Assembly (NCBI GenBank): GCA_035642125.1
Contig: DASQSZ010000146.1
Coordinates: forward strand, 1-34,453
DNA: 34,453 nt
Direction: 5' to 3'
Origin: CALAED01 sp937891035
GTDB taxonomy: Bacteria > Actinomycetota > Actinomycetes > Streptosporangiales > Streptosporangiaceae
Shown piece after piece: positions 23,184-31,750 of the stretch; the first letter of the stretch is position 1; the number at the start of each line of letters is the position of its first letter. Made by a program: the position numbers and the translations under genes. The notes beneath the pieces are model-generated. The model was not told the origin of the DNA and did no database searches. It was given only the letters and a program-made list of their open reading frames with translations.

Positions 23184-23366
23184 ATGGCCGGCAAGTTCGT
23201 GTTGAAGAAAGATTCCCGCGGGCAGTTCCGATTCAACCTCGTGGCGTCCAATGGCCAGGTGATCGCGTCCAGTGAGGCGTACAGCACCAAGGCCGCGGCC
23301 CTGAACGGGATCGACTCGGTGAAGCGGCACGCGCCGGCGGCCGAGACGGACGACCAGGCCGGCTGA
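23184..23366 (+). CDS. DUF1508 (YegP-like) small protein
   Basis: A 60-residue protein with one DUF1508/YegP repeat: GKFVLKKDSRGQFRFNLVAS, then NGQVIASSEAYSTKAAALNGIDSVKRHAP. The fold is a small beta-hairpin plus helix that often dimerises; the biochemical role is not established. The open frame begins at 23157, but ATG 23184 has GAGGAGG at 23172-23178 and starts the conserved GKF strand. E. coli YegP has two such repeats; the single-repeat form is common in actinobacteria. It is monocistronic, with GC hairpins behind it. Confidence 0.88.
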   Translation: MAGKFVLKKDSRGQFRFNLVASNGQVIASSEAYSTKAAALNGIDSVKRHAPAAETDDQAG

Positions 23367-23749
23367 TCGGCTCTCGCGAGGCCGCGACCTGCGAATATGC
23401 CGTCCCGCCACGTGGCCGCCGCGTGGCGGCTCCCTGATCGTCGCGTGGCGGCTCTGAGCGGCTTCACGCCCGCCCGGGCGCGGCTCCGCGCCCGGGCCGC
23501 CGACATCACTCCACCGGCTCATCGTGGCGGCCGGGTGTCAGCGGGCGCCATCGGAACGCCATAGACTTGGCGCGCGTAGGCGTGCGGAGCCGTCCGTCGC
23601 AGGTGCGCAAGACGTGCCATGCAGCCGCGCGGCGCCCGCGCCCGCGCGAGCCTGAGACACGCTGATATCGCCGCGGCTCAGGGCGTCCGGCAGCAGGGCG
23701 CTCCGCAGCCGCCGAGGCCGCAAGCGCCCGATCAAGGAGACCTGCCCCA
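23367..23749. other. Leader region of tig with two GC hairpins
   Basis: About 380 bases. CCGCCACG (23405-23412) pairs with CGTGGCGG (23422-23429); CGCGTGGCGGCTC is repeated at 23420-23432 and 23442-23454; a 12-bp hairpin follows at 23472-23497. TAGACT at 23562-23567 is a possible -10 box for tig, which would give a 5' leader of about 180 bases. No small gene is supported. Confidence 0.5.
23472..23497 (+). terminator. 12-bp perfect GC hairpin between DUF1508 gene and tig
   Basis: GCCCGGGCGCGG (23472-23483) pairs fully with CCGCGCCCGGGC (23486-23497) around a 2-base loop. It lies 105 bases past the DUF1508 stop and before the likely tig promoter, so it probably ends the upstream transcript. 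No T-tract follows. Confidence 0.5.
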
Positions 23750-25282
23750 GTGAAGACCGATGTTGAGGAGCTCAGCCCGACAAGGGTGAAGCTCACCGTC
23801 GAGGTGCCTTTCGACGAACTCAAGCCGAGCCTCGACAAGGCGTACAAAGAGATCTCTAAGCAGGTCCGCCTCAAGGGGTTCCGCCCGGGTAAGGTGCCGG
23901 CGCAGCTGATCGATCAATATGTCGGGCGCGGCGCGGTGCTGCAGGAGGCCGTCAACGACGCGCTGCCCGACCTGTACGGGCGCGCGGTGCAAGAGAGCGA
24001 GGTCTTCGCCCTCGGCCAGCCTGACGTCGAGATCACCAAGCTCGACGACGGCGACGAGCTGGCGTTCACCGCCGAGGTGGACATCCGGCCGAAGTTCGAG
24101 GTGCCCAGCTACGAGGGCATGCCGGTCACCGTGGACGACGCGATCGTCACCCCCGACGAGGTCGAAGAGACGTTGGGCAACCTGCGGGAGCGGTTCGCCT
24201 CGCTGACGGCGGCCGGCCGCGCGGCGCAAACCGGCGACTTCGTATCGATCGACCTGTCCGCGGCCATCGGCGGCGAGGAGATCGAGGACGCCCGTACCAC
24301 GGGGTATTCCTACGAGGTCGGCTCCGGCGGGTCCGTCGAGGGCCTCGACGACACGCTCGTCGGCATGTCCGCCGAAGAGACCGCCACCTTCACCTCCAAG
24401 CTCGCCGGCGGCGAGCACGCGGGGGAAGAGGCGGAGATCACCGTCACCGTGCAGAGCGTCAAGGTCAAAGAGTTGCCCGACCTGGACGACGAGTTCGCCC
24501 AGATGGCGAGCGAGTTCGACACGATCGGCGAGCTGCGAGCCGACATCCGCAAGCGGCTGGAGCGGCAAAAGCGCCTGCAGCAGCTCGCACAGGCCCGCGA
24601 CAACTCGCTCGAGGCCCTGCTCGACAAGGTCGACTTCCCGCTCCCCGAACGCGTCGTGGAAAGCGAGATTTCCCGGCGCAACGAGCAGCTCGACCAGCAG
24701 CTGCAGCAGGCCGGGCTCACCCGCGCCGACTACCTCAGATCCGAGGGCAAGTCGGCAGAGGAGTTCGACAACGAGGTGGCGGACGCGGCCCGCCAGGCCG
24801 TACGCGGCGGGTTCGTGCTCGACCAGCTGGCGCTCCAAGAGGAGCTCGGCGTCGAGAACGAGGAGCTCAGCGAGTACGTCGTCACCCAGGCCATGCAGAT
24901 GGGCGTGGAGCCGCAGCAACTCGCCCAGCACCTGACCGAAAGCGGACAGCTGCCGGCCCTCGTCTCGGAGGTGCTGCGCAACAAGGCGCTCAACCTCATC
25001 GTCGAGCACGTCAAGGTCACCGAGGAGTCGGGCACCGAGCTCGACGTCGAGGCCATCCGCAAGGAGATCAGCGGCGAGACCCTGGCCACCGGCGAGGCAG
25101 AAGAAGCGGACGAGGCCGACGACACCAACGAAGCCGACGACACCAACGAAGCCGGCGAAACCGACACATCGGGCGAGGCGGCGGAGGCGGCCGAGGCCGA
25201 GGTGGGCGATGCGGCGGCCAAGACCGAATCGGCCGCCGAAGCCGCCCCCGCGGCCAAGACCACCGACAAGCCGGACGCCTGA
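23750..25282 (+). CDS. tig: Trigger factor, ribosome-associated chaperone
   Basis: A 510-residue trigger factor. It docks at the ribosome tunnel exit and shields new chains; its middle domain is an FKBP-type prolyl isomerase. The N-terminal domain (1-110) has the ribosome-binding signature GFRPGK at 43-48. The PPIase domain spans about 155-240 (GDFVSIDLSAAIGG, then SYEVGSGGSVEGLDDTLVG) and the helical chaperone arms about 260-435. The tail from about 438 is an acidic, Ala/Glu/Thr-rich extension containing an 18-bp perfect tandem duplication (25115-25132, 25133-25150), which makes this protein longer than the 430-residue E. coli form. GTG 23750 has AAGGAGA at 23734-23740. It heads the tig-clpP1-clpP2-clpX block. 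Confidence 0.98.
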   Translation: MKTDVEELSPTRVKLTVEVPFDELKPSLDKAYKEISKQVRLKGFRPGKVPAQLIDQYVGRGAVLQEAVNDALPDLYGRAVQESEVFALGQPDVEITKLDDGDELAFTAEVDIRPKFEVPSYEGMPVTVDDAIVTPDEVEETLGNLRERFASLTAAGRAAQTGDFVSIDLSAAIGGEEIEDARTTGYSYEVGSGGSVEGLDDTLVGMSAEETATFTSKLAGGEHAGEEAEITVTVQSVKVKELPDLDDEFAQMASEFDTIGELRADIRKRLERQKRLQQLAQARDNSLEALLDKVDFPLPERVVESEISRRNEQLDQQLQQAGLTRADYLRSEGKSAEEFDNEVADAARQAVRGGFVLDQLALQEELGVENEELSEYVVTQAMQMGVEPQQLAQHLTESGQLPALVSEVLRNKALNLIVEHVKVTEESGTELDVEAIRKEISGETLATGEAEEADEADDTNEADDTNEAGETDTSGEAAEAAEAEVGDAAAKTESAAEAAPAAKTTDKPDA

Positions 25283-25640
25283 CGATCATTAACGCCACGG
25301 CCGGCGGGCCGCCACCGGGCCAGCCGCCATCGGGGTCACCCGGCCGTCACCTCACCGGGCCGCCGCTGCTCACGGCCGTCACGGCCGGAGTGGCGCCCCC
25401 GCCCGAGCCGACCATGGGTGGGTACGCGGCGCCGTGCCGGCCGGTGCCCGTGCGGTGCCCGGCGGGGGTCGTCCATGGCCGATCCGGCGGACGGCGCGCC
25501 GCCGTTACCGGCGTGGTGATCATGCGAGGTCCGGGCGGGGTGATACGCCCCGAGCGAAAACGCGTACCTCACGACGTAAGTGGCGTCCAGAGCGCGTTAC
25601 TGTCCAATCAGCGGACTGATATCGACGGAGGAAGACCCCC
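25283..25640. other. tig-clpP1 intergenic region
   Basis: About 360 bases, GC-rich at the left and less so at the right. It contains a CGC-N5-GCG element at 25546-25556 and a small hairpin ATCAG-CGGA-CTGAT near 25607-25620, just before the clpP1 ribosome site. TACTGT at 25598-25603 is a possible -10 box without a clear -35. No gene is supported. Confidence 0.5.
25546..25556. promoter_or_regulatory. Possible ClgR operator before clpP1
   Basis: CGC-CCCGA-GCG fits the CGC-N5-GCG palindrome recognised by ClgR, the actinobacterial activator of clpP1clpP2 operons. It lies about 95 bases before the clpP1 start, a suitable place for an activator. The motif is short and GC-rich, so chance matches are likely in this genome. 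Confidence 0.35.
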
Positions 25641-26417
25641 GTGAGCGAGCTTGCGAGCGAATCAACGAGCGACGAGGGAGGCGCGCGCCTCGCACCCGCC
25701 GAGGCTGTGTTCCCCCAGCCGACCGGGCCCGGCCTATCTCCCGCAGGGGAGGCGCCGAGGGCGCCCGAGAGGCGTGGGCGGCTCCGATCCGGGCCCGCCG
25801 AAGAGCTGAGACCGGTCGCGGCCCGGGTGGCCGAGGCGCCGCTCCTGCCGCTGTCGGATCAGCTGTTCCAGCGGCTGCTGCGCGAGCGCATCATCTTCCT
25901 CGGCCAGCAAGTCGACGACGACATCGCCAACCGCATCTGCGCGGAGCTGTTGCTGCTGTCGGCCGAGGACGGCCAGCGTGACATCTACCTGTACATCAAC
26001 TCGCCCGGCGGCTCGGTGACGGCCGGCATGGCGATCTACGACATCATGCAGTACGTCCCGAATGACGTCGCGACGGTCGGCATGGGGCTGGCGGCGTCGA
26101 TGGGCCAGTTCCTGCTGTGCGCCGGCGCGCACGGCAAGCGGTTCGCGTTGCCGCACGCGCGGATCATGATGCACCAGCCGTCCGGCGGCATCGGAGGTAC
26201 GGCCTCCGACATCAAGATCCAGGCCGAGCAGATGCTGTATGTGAAGAAGACGCTCGCCGAGCGGATCTCTTTCCACACCGGTCAGCCGCTCGAGCAGATC
26301 GAGCGGGACTCCGACCGCGACCGCTGGTTCACCGCCGAGGAGGCCAGGGACTATGGCTTCGTTGATTCGGTGGTGCTGAGCGCCACCCAGGTGCCCTCCC
26401 AGGGCCCCGTTTCGTGA
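25641..26417 (+). CDS. clpP1: ATP-dependent Clp protease proteolytic subunit 1
   Basis: A 258-residue ClpP serine protease subunit; it forms barrel complexes that degrade proteins fed by ClpX or ClpC. The catalytic triad is Ser153 (LAASMGQF), His178 (IMMHQPSG) and Asp227 (DSDRDRWF); the spacing equals that of E. coli ClpP. The core begins near residue 68 (PLLPLSDQLFQRLLRERIIFLG). Before it stands an unusual Pro/Ala/Glu-rich N-terminus of about 65 residues, longer than common propeptides, probably removed on maturation. GTG 25641 has GGAGG at 25627-25631, so the long form is the one best supported. An internal start nearer the core cannot be excluded. clpP2 follows after 26 bp. Confidence 0.95.
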   Translation: MSELASESTSDEGGARLAPAEAVFPQPTGPGLSPAGEAPRAPERRGRLRSGPAEELRPVAARVAEAPLLPLSDQLFQRLLRERIIFLGQQVDDDIANRICAELLLLSAEDGQRDIYLYINSPGGSVTAGMAIYDIMQYVPNDVATVGMGLAASMGQFLLCAGAHGKRFALPHARIMMHQPSGGIGGTASDIKIQAEQMLYVKKTLAERISFHTGQPLEQIERDSDRDRWFTAEEARDYGFVDSVVLSATQVPSQGPVS

Positions 26418-26443
26418 GGCCAGGACTGAGCGGAGGCACAGAC

Positions 26444-27115
26444 ATGAGTGATCTGATCCGACCGAGCATCGAGGCGGGCGGCGGCGTGCGTCCGGTCGAG
26501 AGCCGGTACATCATCCCGTCCTTCGTGGAGCGGACGACGTACGGGGTCAAAGAGATGAACCCGTACAACAAGCTCTTCGAGGAGCGGATCATCTTCCTCG
26601 GCGTGCAGATCGACGACGCGTCGGCCAACGACGTGATGGCGCAGCTGCTGACCCTGGAGTCGATCGACCCTGACCGGGACATCAGCATTTACATCAACTC
26701 TCCCGGCGGGTCGTTCACCGCGATGACCGCGATCTACGACACGATGCAGTTCGTGAAGCCCGACATCCAGACGGTGTGCATCGGCCAGGCCGCCTCGGCC
26801 GCGGCCGTGCTGCTGGCCGCCGGGACGCCGGGCAAGCGGGCGGCGCTGCCACACTCGCGGATCTTGATTCATCAGCCGGCCACCGAGGGCACGTACGGGC
26901 AGTCGAGCGACATCGAGATCCAGGCACGCGAGATCATGCGGATCCGCGAGCAGCTCGAGGAGATCATCGCCCGGCACTCCAACCGGAAGATCGAGGAGGT
27001 CAGGGCCGACATCGAGCGCGACAAGATCCTTACCGCGGAAGAAGCCAAAGTCTATGGTCTGGTGGACGACGTCTTCGCAAGCAGGAAGCGCCGTGCCGAG
27101 GTAGTGTCGTCGTAA
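26444..27115 (+). CDS. clpP2: ATP-dependent Clp protease proteolytic subunit 2
   Basis: A 223-residue second ClpP subunit; in actinobacteria ClpP1 and ClpP2 assemble as two different heptamer rings. The triad is Ser118 (GQAASAAAV), His143 (ILIHQPAT) and Asp193 (IERDKILTAEEA). SPGGSFTAMTAIYDTMQFVKPDI and the handle region EIMRIREQLEEIIARHS are typical. ATG 26444 has GGAGG at 26432-26436; the frame is open from 26414 but the extra 10 residues lack a ribosome site. It is in one operon with clpP1 (26-bp gap); clpX follows after 159 bp. Confidence 0.97.
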   Translation: MSDLIRPSIEAGGGVRPVESRYIIPSFVERTTYGVKEMNPYNKLFEERIIFLGVQIDDASANDVMAQLLTLESIDPDRDISIYINSPGGSFTAMTAIYDTMQFVKPDIQTVCIGQAASAAAVLLAAGTPGKRAALPHSRILIHQPATEGTYGQSSDIEIQAREIMRIREQLEEIIARHSNRKIEEVRADIERDKILTAEEAKVYGLVDDVFASRKRRAEVVSS

Positions 27116-27274
27116 GGGCGGCAACCGGCAGACACCGGCTGGCCGTCAGACTTCCGAAGGAGGGGCTTACCTACCGCCCCAGAGACGGTAACGTCGGAGC
27201 CAACGTCGAAAGCTTCCAGGGCGCGCCTTTCATCGCATCTTGGACGCGCGGCCCCATGAAAAGGAGAGATCTGG

Positions 27275-28552
27275 GTGGCACGCATCGGCGACGGTGGTGA
27301 CCTGCTCAAGTGCTCGTTCTGCGGAAAGAGCCAGAAGCAGGTTAAAAAGCTCATCGCGGGCCCTGGCGTGTACATCTGCGACGAGTGCATCGATCTCTGT
27401 AACGAGATCATCGAGGAGGAGCTGTCCGATTCCTCCGAGATGAAGTGGGACAACCTGCCCAAGCCGCGGGAGATCTACGAGTTCCTCGACTCCTACGTCA
27501 TCGGGCAGGAGAAGGCCAAGAAGGCGCTGAGCGTCGCGGTCTACAACCACTACAAGCGGATCCAATCCGGGGACAACAGCAGGGACGACGCGGTCGAGTT
27601 GGCCAAGTCCAACATCCTGCTGCTCGGGCCGACCGGGTCCGGCAAGACTTTGCTCGCGCAGACGCTCGCCAAGCTGCTCAACGTCCCGTTCGCCATCGCG
27701 GACGCCACGGCCCTGACCGAGGCCGGATACGTCGGCGAGGATGTCGAGAACATCCTGTTGAAGCTGATCCAGGCGGCGGACTACGACGTCAAGAAGGCCG
27801 AGACGGGGATCATCTACATCGATGAGGTCGACAAGATCGCTCGGAAGAGCGAGAACCCGTCGATCACCCGCGACGTCTCGGGCGAAGGCGTTCAGCAGGC
27901 CCTGCTGAAGATTCTGGAGGGGACGACGGCAAGCGTGCCGCCACAGGGCGGCCGCAAGCACCCGCACCAGGAGTTCATCCAGATCGACACGACGAACGTG
28001 CTGTTCATCTGCGGTGGTGCGTTCGCCGGCCTGGAGAAGATCATCGAGCAGCGGGTCGGCAAGCAGGGCATGGGGTTCGGCGCGGTGCTGCGCTCCAAGG
28101 ATGACTTCGAGGACACGGCCGACGTGTTCTGCGACGTCATGCCGGAGGACCTGCTGAAGTTCGGGATGATCCCGGAGTTCGTCGGCCGGCTCCCAGTGAT
28201 CACTTCGGTGCACAACCTCGACCGCGAAGCGCTCATCGAGATCCTCACTGAGCCCAAGAACGCCCTGGTCAAGCAGTACCATCGGCTGTTCGAGCTGGAC
28301 GGGGTCGATCTGGAGTTCACCGACGACGCGCTCGAGGCCATCGCCGACCAGGCGGTGCTGCGCGGCACCGGTGCGCGCGGCCTGCGGGCGATCCTGGAAG
28401 AGGTCCTGCTGTCGGTGATGTACGAGGTGCCGAGCCGGGCCGACGTGGCCAGGGTCGTCATCACGCGCGAGGCCGTCCTGGAGCACGTCAACCCGACCCT
28501 TGTGCCGCGCGAGCGCACCAACAAGCGCGAACCGCGGGAGAAGTCCGCTTAA
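27275..28552 (+). CDS. clpX: ClpX, AAA+ unfoldase of ClpXP
   Basis: A 425-residue ClpX of normal length. The N-terminal zinc-binding domain has Cys13, Cys16, Cys35 and Cys38 (KCSFCGKS, YICDECID). The AAA+ module shows Walker A GPTGSGKT at 118-125, the pore loop region GYVGEDVEN, Walker B IIYIDEVDKI with Asp183-Glu184, and GARGLRAILEEVL in the small domain. The IGF-type loop that docks ClpP lies near 265 (GMGFGAVL). It unfolds tagged substrates and feeds them to the ClpP1P2 barrel. GTG 27275 has AAGGAGA at 27261-27267. A terminator at 28657 ends the block. Confidence 0.98.
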   Translation: MARIGDGGDLLKCSFCGKSQKQVKKLIAGPGVYICDECIDLCNEIIEEELSDSSEMKWDNLPKPREIYEFLDSYVIGQEKAKKALSVAVYNHYKRIQSGDNSRDDAVELAKSNILLLGPTGSGKTLLAQTLAKLLNVPFAIADATALTEAGYVGEDVENILLKLIQAADYDVKKAETGIIYIDEVDKIARKSENPSITRDVSGEGVQQALLKILEGTTASVPPQGGRKHPHQEFIQIDTTNVLFICGGAFAGLEKIIEQRVGKQGMGFGAVLRSKDDFEDTADVFCDVMPEDLLKFGMIPEFVGRLPVITSVHNLDREALIEILTEPKNALVKQYHRLFELDGVDLEFTDDALEAIADQAVLRGTGARGLRAILEEVLLSVMYEVPSRADVARVVITREAVLEHVNPTLVPRERTNKREPREKSA

Positions 28553-28656
28553 GCGGAGTTGGATCGCCCAACCTCGATCAGAGGGGCCAGAGGGGATATA
28601 CGGCACGCAGGTGCCCCTGGTCTACCATCAATCGAGGCGAAAACGGCACGATCATG

Positions 28657-28684
28657 GCCCCGAGCCCACCCGGCCCGGGGCTTT
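28657..28684 (+). terminator. Terminator downstream of clpX
   Basis: GCCCCGAGCC (28657-28666) pairs with GGCCCGGGGC (28672-28681) with one A-C mismatch around a 5-base loop, followed by TTT. It lies about 105 bases past the clpX stop and separates the operon from the minus-strand kinase gene. Confidence 0.7.
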
Positions 28685-28791
28685 GATCCGTGGCGGTCGC
28701 GTCGCATGGCGATCGCCTCGTGTCGCGGTCGTCCGAATGGCCGGCGGCCGCCGCAGCCCGCGGCCCTCGCCCGAGTGGCGGACGGAGCGGG

Positions 28792-30569
28792 TTACTTCAC
28801 GAATTCGAGGTCGGGCCGCATCCTGCGCATCTGGGAGGCGACCGAGCTGACGGACCTGCCGGGTACGGTCGAGACGACCTCGCCGAAGGAGTCCGTGGTC
28901 GCCCACGCGCAAAAGGCGATGCGCGTGCTGCCGGAGTTGGCCTCGGCGCATACCGCTCGACCACCGCCGGCTCCGGGGTAGACCTCGGTGACGGTCCCAG
29001 AAGAGGACGCCGCGCTCCGGAAGCTCGCCACGAACGCCGCCGGGTCGCCCAGCGGCCCGGTGCCGCCGAGGAAGATGACCCCGGCCGGCAGGCCGTTGCT
29101 CGACGAGGCGCGGCTGTCCTTGTAGAACCCGGAGACGACCTTGGTGAGCCTGCCCCCCGTCGCGTTCCGCAGCGTGTTCTTCTGCGCGTTGATCGTGGAG
29201 GCCAGCTGTCGTTCCCCGGCGGAGTCCCGCGCCCAGCCGCCCGCGGTGTCAGCGGCGACCACGTCGTGCTGCCTGGGGACCGGCGGTGCGGTAGCCGGGG
29301 AGCCGGGGCCGGCCGGGCCGCCGGCGGCGGGGGAGGCAGTCGGGTCCACCGTGTCGCGGTCGGCGGTCAGGGTGAGGACGACCACCGCGATCAGCAGGGC
29401 CAACGCCACGCCGCCACCGGCGATCATCAGTGCGATCTTGGGCCCCTGCCCAGACGACGAGCCCGCCCCGTACGGGCCGGCGGCGGGCACCGGAGCGGTG
29501 GCCGGCGGGTACGGAGCCGGATATGGCGGCGGGGGAGGAGCCGGTGACGAGAGCGGTGCCCGCGGGTACTGCGGCTGTGTCGTGACGAACTGCGCGTACT
29601 GCGGCGGAACCATGGCGGCCGGCGGGACCCCCGGAGCGTTGGAACTCGCCGCCGCGGCCGCGGCGGCGCCCGGAGCCGCCATCGCCGCGGACGCCGCCTG
29701 GGCGCCCTGGTCGAGCAGGTGGTGCGGCGCAGCCGGGGGCGCGGACGCCGCCGCCGGCTCGGCTGCGCCGCCGAGCAGGCGGAGCAGGATCTGCCGCGCC
29801 GTCGGAGGGCCGCTGGGTCCTTGGCGAGGCATTGGGCCACGATGTCGCGCAGCGGCCCGGACATCGTGCCCAGATCGGGTGGCTGGTTGACAACCCGGTT
29901 CAAGACGGCCGGCACCGAGTCGTCCCCGTGCGGCGGGCGCCCGTTCGCGGCGAACGCCATCGTGCAGGCCCAGGCGAAGACGTCGGCGGGCGGGCCGATG
30001 GGATGGCCGGAGAACTGCTCAGGCGCCATGTAGGCCGGCGTGCCGACCGAGGCGTTCGTCAGGGTCCCGGTCATGTCGAGCGCCCGCGCGATGCCGAAGT
30101 CGATCACCCTCGGACCATCGGAGGCGATGATGACGTTGCCCGGCTTGAAATCGCGGTGGACGATCCCGGCCTCATGGATGGAGGTGAGCGCCGTGATCGT
30201 GCCGATGGCCAGCCGGTCCAGGGCCACCCCGGTCGTCGGGCCGTTCTTCCTGAGCACCTCGGCAAGAGAGGGGCCGTCGATGAACTCGCTCACGATGTAC
30301 GGCACGTCGCCCTCGGCGTCGGCGTCGAGGACCCGCGCCGTACAAAACGGCATCACCCGCTTGGCGTGGCCCAGCTCACCGGCGAATCGCGCGCGCGCCT
30401 TGGCATCCCCGACGAGCCAGGGATGCAGGAGCTTGACGGCGACCCGCTCACCGGACGCGTCCGCGCCCAGGTATACCGTGCCCTGGCCGCCCTCGCCGAG
30501 ACGGCCGGTGAGCTGGTACGAACCCACGCGCACCGGATCGTTGGCACGAAGCGGACTGACGTCGGGCAT
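28792..30569 (-). pseudogene. Ser/Thr protein kinase with sensor ectodomain, one-base frameshift
   Basis: From ATG 30569 the first 254 residues are a Hanks-type kinase: Gly loop GEGGQGTVY (25-33), Lys46 (VAVKLL), HRD at 138-140 with Lys142, DFG at 157-159 and APE at 182-184. After CLAKDPAA the frame breaks: the reading continues as Arg/Cys-rich shadow. The next frame (from about 29806 down to 28792) gives PTARQILLRLLG, the expected end of the kinase, then a Pro/Ala-rich juxtamembrane linker, one membrane helix (IALMIAGGGVALALLIAVVV) and an extracellular domain of about 150 residues. A single missing base near 29806-29810 explains it (AAR-PTA would need CCCGTCCG). The intact protein would have about 590 residues, a PknB-like receptor kinase. 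Whether this is real decay, phase variation or a sequencing error cannot be told here. The ectodomain is nearly the same as that of the next gene. Confidence 0.85.
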
Positions 30570-30670
30570 CTGTCTCCGGCCTCTAGGGGATGAGCAAGAG
30601 ATCGTCGTGCCGGCCCCGGGCCCTTCTCGGCTCGGTGCCGATGAGGTGGGTTACGTCAGGAGCTCAGGGC

Positions 30671-31750
30671 CTACTTCACGGTCTCGAGGTCGGGGCGCAT
30701 CTTGCGCATCAGCGCGGCGATCTCCGTGGCGGACTTGCCCGGGGTCGTCGAGACGATTTCCCCGAAGGAGTCGCTGGTCGCCCACGCGCAGAACGCGATG
30801 GTCTGACCGGAGGTGTTGGCCTCCGCGCACACACCCTTGCCGCCGCCCTCGCCGGGGTCGACCTCGGTGACGGCGCCCGACGACGCCGCCGCGCTGCGGA
30901 AGCTCGACACGAACTTGTCCGGGTCGCCCAGCGGCCCGGTGCCGCCGAGGAAGATCACGCCGGCGGGCAGCAGGCTGCTCGACGACCCGTTGGGGTCCTT
31001 GTAGAACCCGGACACGACCGTTTCGAGCCGGTTTCCGGTCGCCGACTGGAGCGTGTTCTTCTGCGCGTTGATGGTCTGGGCGAAGCGGCTCTCCCCGGCG
31101 GAGTCGCGCGACCAGCCGCCCGCGGTGTCCGCGGCGACCACTTCGTGCTTTTCGCCACCGGTCCCGCCACCGGCCATCGCCACCACGACCACGATGACGA
31201 TCACCAGGGCGACGGCGCCGCCCACGATGCCGAGGATGAGCCCGGTGTTGGACTTCTTCGGCGTCCCGTACGGCGTCGGCGTGCCATAGCCCGGCTGGCC
31301 AGACTGCTGCCCGTACGGGTCGTATCCCTGCGGCTGGGGCTGCCCATAGGGGGACTGCTGGCCGCCATAGCCACCGCCACCCTGGTCGCCAGGCTGGCCG
31401 TACCCGCCCTGTCCGCCGCCGTATCCGGGCTGCTGACCATATCCCGGTTGCTGACCGTAGCCGGGTTGCTGACCGTATCCGGGCTGCTGGCCGCCATAGC
31501 CACCACCGCCCTGCCCACCTTGGCCGTAACCGCCCTGATCGCCGTACCCGCCTTGGCCTCCCTGGCCATACCCGCCCTGACCGGCCTGGCCGTACCCGCC
31601 TTGCCCACCCTGGCCGTATCCGTCCTGGTCGCCGTATCCGGGCTGCTGACCACCGTGCTGCTGGCCGTATCCGGGTTGCTGACCATAATCCGGGCCACCG
31701 CCGTACGGCGAGTCTCCCGATCCGCCCGGTGGCGGGTTCCAACCGCTCAT
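30671..31750 (-). CDS. Membrane protein: Gly/Tyr/Gln-rich cytosolic tail plus kinase-type ectodomain
   Basis: A 359-residue protein. Residues 1-165 are a low-complexity tail made of GYGQQP, GQGGYG and related units, with regular Tyr and almost no hydrophobic side chains, hence disordered. Residues 169-193 are one membrane helix (GLILGIVGGAVALVIVIVVV). Residues 203-359 form an extracellular domain with a Cys pair (VCAEANTSGQTIAFCAW), closely matching the ectodomain of the adjacent kinase; DNA of at least 36 bases is identical (29041-29076 and 30920-30955). ATG 31750 has GAGGAGAG upstream. It lies directly upstream of the kinase in the same direction (101-bp gap), probably co-transcribed. The tail may be a phosphorylation target or scaffold; that is inference. 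Confidence 0.85.
   Translation of the reverse strand: MSGWNPPPGGSGDSPYGGGPDYGQQPGYGQQHGGQQPGYGDQDGYGQGGQGGYGQAGQGGYGQGGQGGYGDQGGYGQGGQGGGGYGGQQPGYGQQPGYGQQPGYGQQPGYGGGQGGYGQPGDQGGGGYGGQQSPYGQPQPQGYDPYGQQSGQPGYGTPTPYGTPKKSNTGLILGIVGGAVALVIVIVVVVAMAGGGTGGEKHEVVAADTAGGWSRDSAGESRFAQTINAQKNTLQSATGNRLETVVSGFYKDPNGSSSSLLPAGVIFLGGTGPLGDPDKFVSSFRSAAASSGAVTEVDPGEGGGKGVCAEANTSGQTIAFCAWATSDSFGEIVSTTPGKSATEIAALMRKMRPDLETVK

Noticed and set aside
23732..25009. 425-codon open frame antisense to tig
   Set aside because: Leu/Val/Gly-rich shadow of the trigger factor codons; tig itself is certain.
27230..28606. 458-codon open frame antisense to clpX
   Set aside because: Shadow of clpX with no family signature.
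29427..29810. Arg-rich C-terminal 125 residues of the kinase frame after the break
   Set aside because: Out-of-frame reading of the linker; the true linker, membrane helix and ectodomain are in the next frame.
31340..31700. Dense short DNA repeats, considered as CRISPR or tandem element
   Set aside because: They are in frame and encode the GYGQ tail; unit length varies and there are no unique spacers.
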